Shown in pieces: positions 63,485 through 64,000 of a stretch of DNA of 64,000 bases. The position numbers and the translations under genes are program-made. Source of the DNA: VKMB-3413 sp041027365. GTDB lineage: Bacteria; Pseudomonadota; Alphaproteobacteria; Rhizobiales; Rhizobiaceae. The stretch's first letter is position 1, and each line of letters starts with the position of its first letter. The stretch covers positions 62,001-126,000 of the forward strand of contig NZ_JBFTEH010000003.1 of the NCBI RefSeq assembly GCF_041027365.1, given 5' to 3'. Below the pieces are notes generated by a model. It ran no database searches, was not told the DNA's origin, and saw only the letters and a list, made by a program, of their open reading frames with translations.

Positions 63485-64000
63485 TCAGTCCGGCCGTGTT
63501 GGCGGCTCGCGCAAGCGCGCCATCCAGACCGTATCGACGAGCTGACCCTCCCGCAGGACGGCGGCCCGCGCCACGCCCTCCTCGACGAAGCCGGCGCTCT
63601 CGTAGAGCGCGATCGCCGCCTCGTTGTCGACCATGACGTCGAGCTCGAGCCGGGCGAGGCCGAGCCAGTTGTCGGCAAGGTCGATCAACGCCGACAGCAG
63701 CTGACGACCGATCCCGCGCCGAAGATACGCGTCGTGAACACCGAGATTGACCTGCCCGACATGAGACCGGCGTCCCGCGAGCCGGTTCAGGCTGGCGAGC
63801 CCCACTACCTCCTCGCCGATCACGGCAACCAGCGTCGTCAGTCCGGCCGGCCGGTTCTCGAACATCCGCCGCCGCGTCGCCTCGATCGACTCGAACGGAA
63901 GCCGCAGCGTGTTGCGCCGGAAACCGGGCAGGCCGATCAGCCGGTTGATGCTTTCCGCATCGCTCGCCTCGGCCGCGCGAAGGAGAAGGTCTGGCTGGTT
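63485..64000 (-). CDS. GNAT-family N-acetyltransferase (5' end beyond the window)
   Basis: The frame runs open to the right edge, so the start is outside. The visible 171 residues begin PDLLLRAAEASDAESINRL near the edge and include GQVNLGVHDAYLRRGIGRQLLSALIDLA, with the acetyl-CoA-binding R-R-G-I-G-R loop, and NEAAIALYESAGFVEEG. This is a complete GNAT core. An internal ATG at 63865 exists but would cut off the first strand. Substrates of this subgroup are small amines or peptides; the exact one is unknown. Confidence 0.85.
   Translation of the reverse strand, partial: NQPDLLLRAAEASDAESINRLIGLPGFRRNTLRLPFESIEATRRRMFENRPAGLTTLVAVIGEEVVGLASLNRLAGRRSHVGQVNLGVHDAYLRRGIGRQLLSALIDLADNWLGLARLELDVMVDNEAAIALYESAGFVEEGVARAAVLREGQLVDTVWMARLREPPTRPD

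Overview
The window is GC-rich DNA from an alphaproteobacterium, most likely of the order Hyphomicrobiales (Rhizobiales). The signs are the block mnmG-rsmG-parA-parB with convergent leuS-lptE-holA, the DUF1674 and DUF982 proteins, and many GTG/TTG starts. The genus is not fixed by anything I can read, although an Aurantimonas/Aureimonas-like bacterium would fit. From about 35 kb rightwards it looks like conserved, origin-proximal chromosome. From 1 to about 35 kb it looks like accessory DNA. A large tyrosine recombinase gene sits at that boundary, next to purH. Layout, left half. 1-4.9 kb: a putative DNA-phosphorothioation-associated methyltransferase, preceded by a separate gene for what is usually its C-terminal module, then three unrecognised genes and a metallophosphoesterase. 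5.0-6.9 kb: a soxC/soxD-like sulfite dehydrogenase pair without other sox genes. 7.2-10.2 kb: two tandem paralogues of an unrecognised 355-residue family, separated by a DUF982 gene and a small opposite-strand gene. 10.7-19.4 kb: one tightly coupled chemotaxis operon (cheY-cheA-cheW-mcp-cheW-cheR-cheB and a soluble receptor-like protein). 20-24.3 kb: a heavy-metal resistance regulon (HMA-domain protein, CDF transporter, MerR regulator, P1B-type ATPase), in which the two transporter promoters share one operator architecture. 24.3-28 kb: copper-type genes (His-rich secreted protein, multicopper oxidase, and a DUF4396 protein paired with a glutaredoxin-MauE fusion). 28.4-29.4 kb: a Phd-like/PIN-like toxin-antitoxin pair with its own operator and terminator. 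29.5-32.5 kb: a TnsA-like protein translationally coupled to a soluble FtsH-like AAA+ zinc protease. 32.5-34.8 kb: the recombinase, with a perfect inverted repeat over its start. Layout, right half (chromosomal core). purH, a tiny lipoprotein, a heparinase II/III protein, rsmB-htpX, a Crp/Fnr regulator, small conserved proteins, a DUF1674 protein, a nuclease, a carboxymuconolactone-decarboxylase-like protein, cyclopropane fatty acid synthase, an MBL-fold hydrolase, acetyl-CoA synthetase, a PLP-homeostasis protein, leuS-lptE-holA, the parAB-rsmG-mnmG block, an Uma2 protein, a ChaC-type cyclotransferase and a truncated acetyltransferase. Five near-consensus parS sites are spread over 42.1-59.7 kb beside parAB, which marks this as the centromere region of the chromosome. 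No tRNA, rRNA, CRISPR array or intact insertion sequence was recognised. The most interesting unexplained items are the split phosphorothioation-associated modules, the TnsA-like/soluble FtsH-like pair, the tandem 355-residue paralogues, and a self-contained transcription unit for a 25-residue peptide with an exceptionally strong ribosome binding site.
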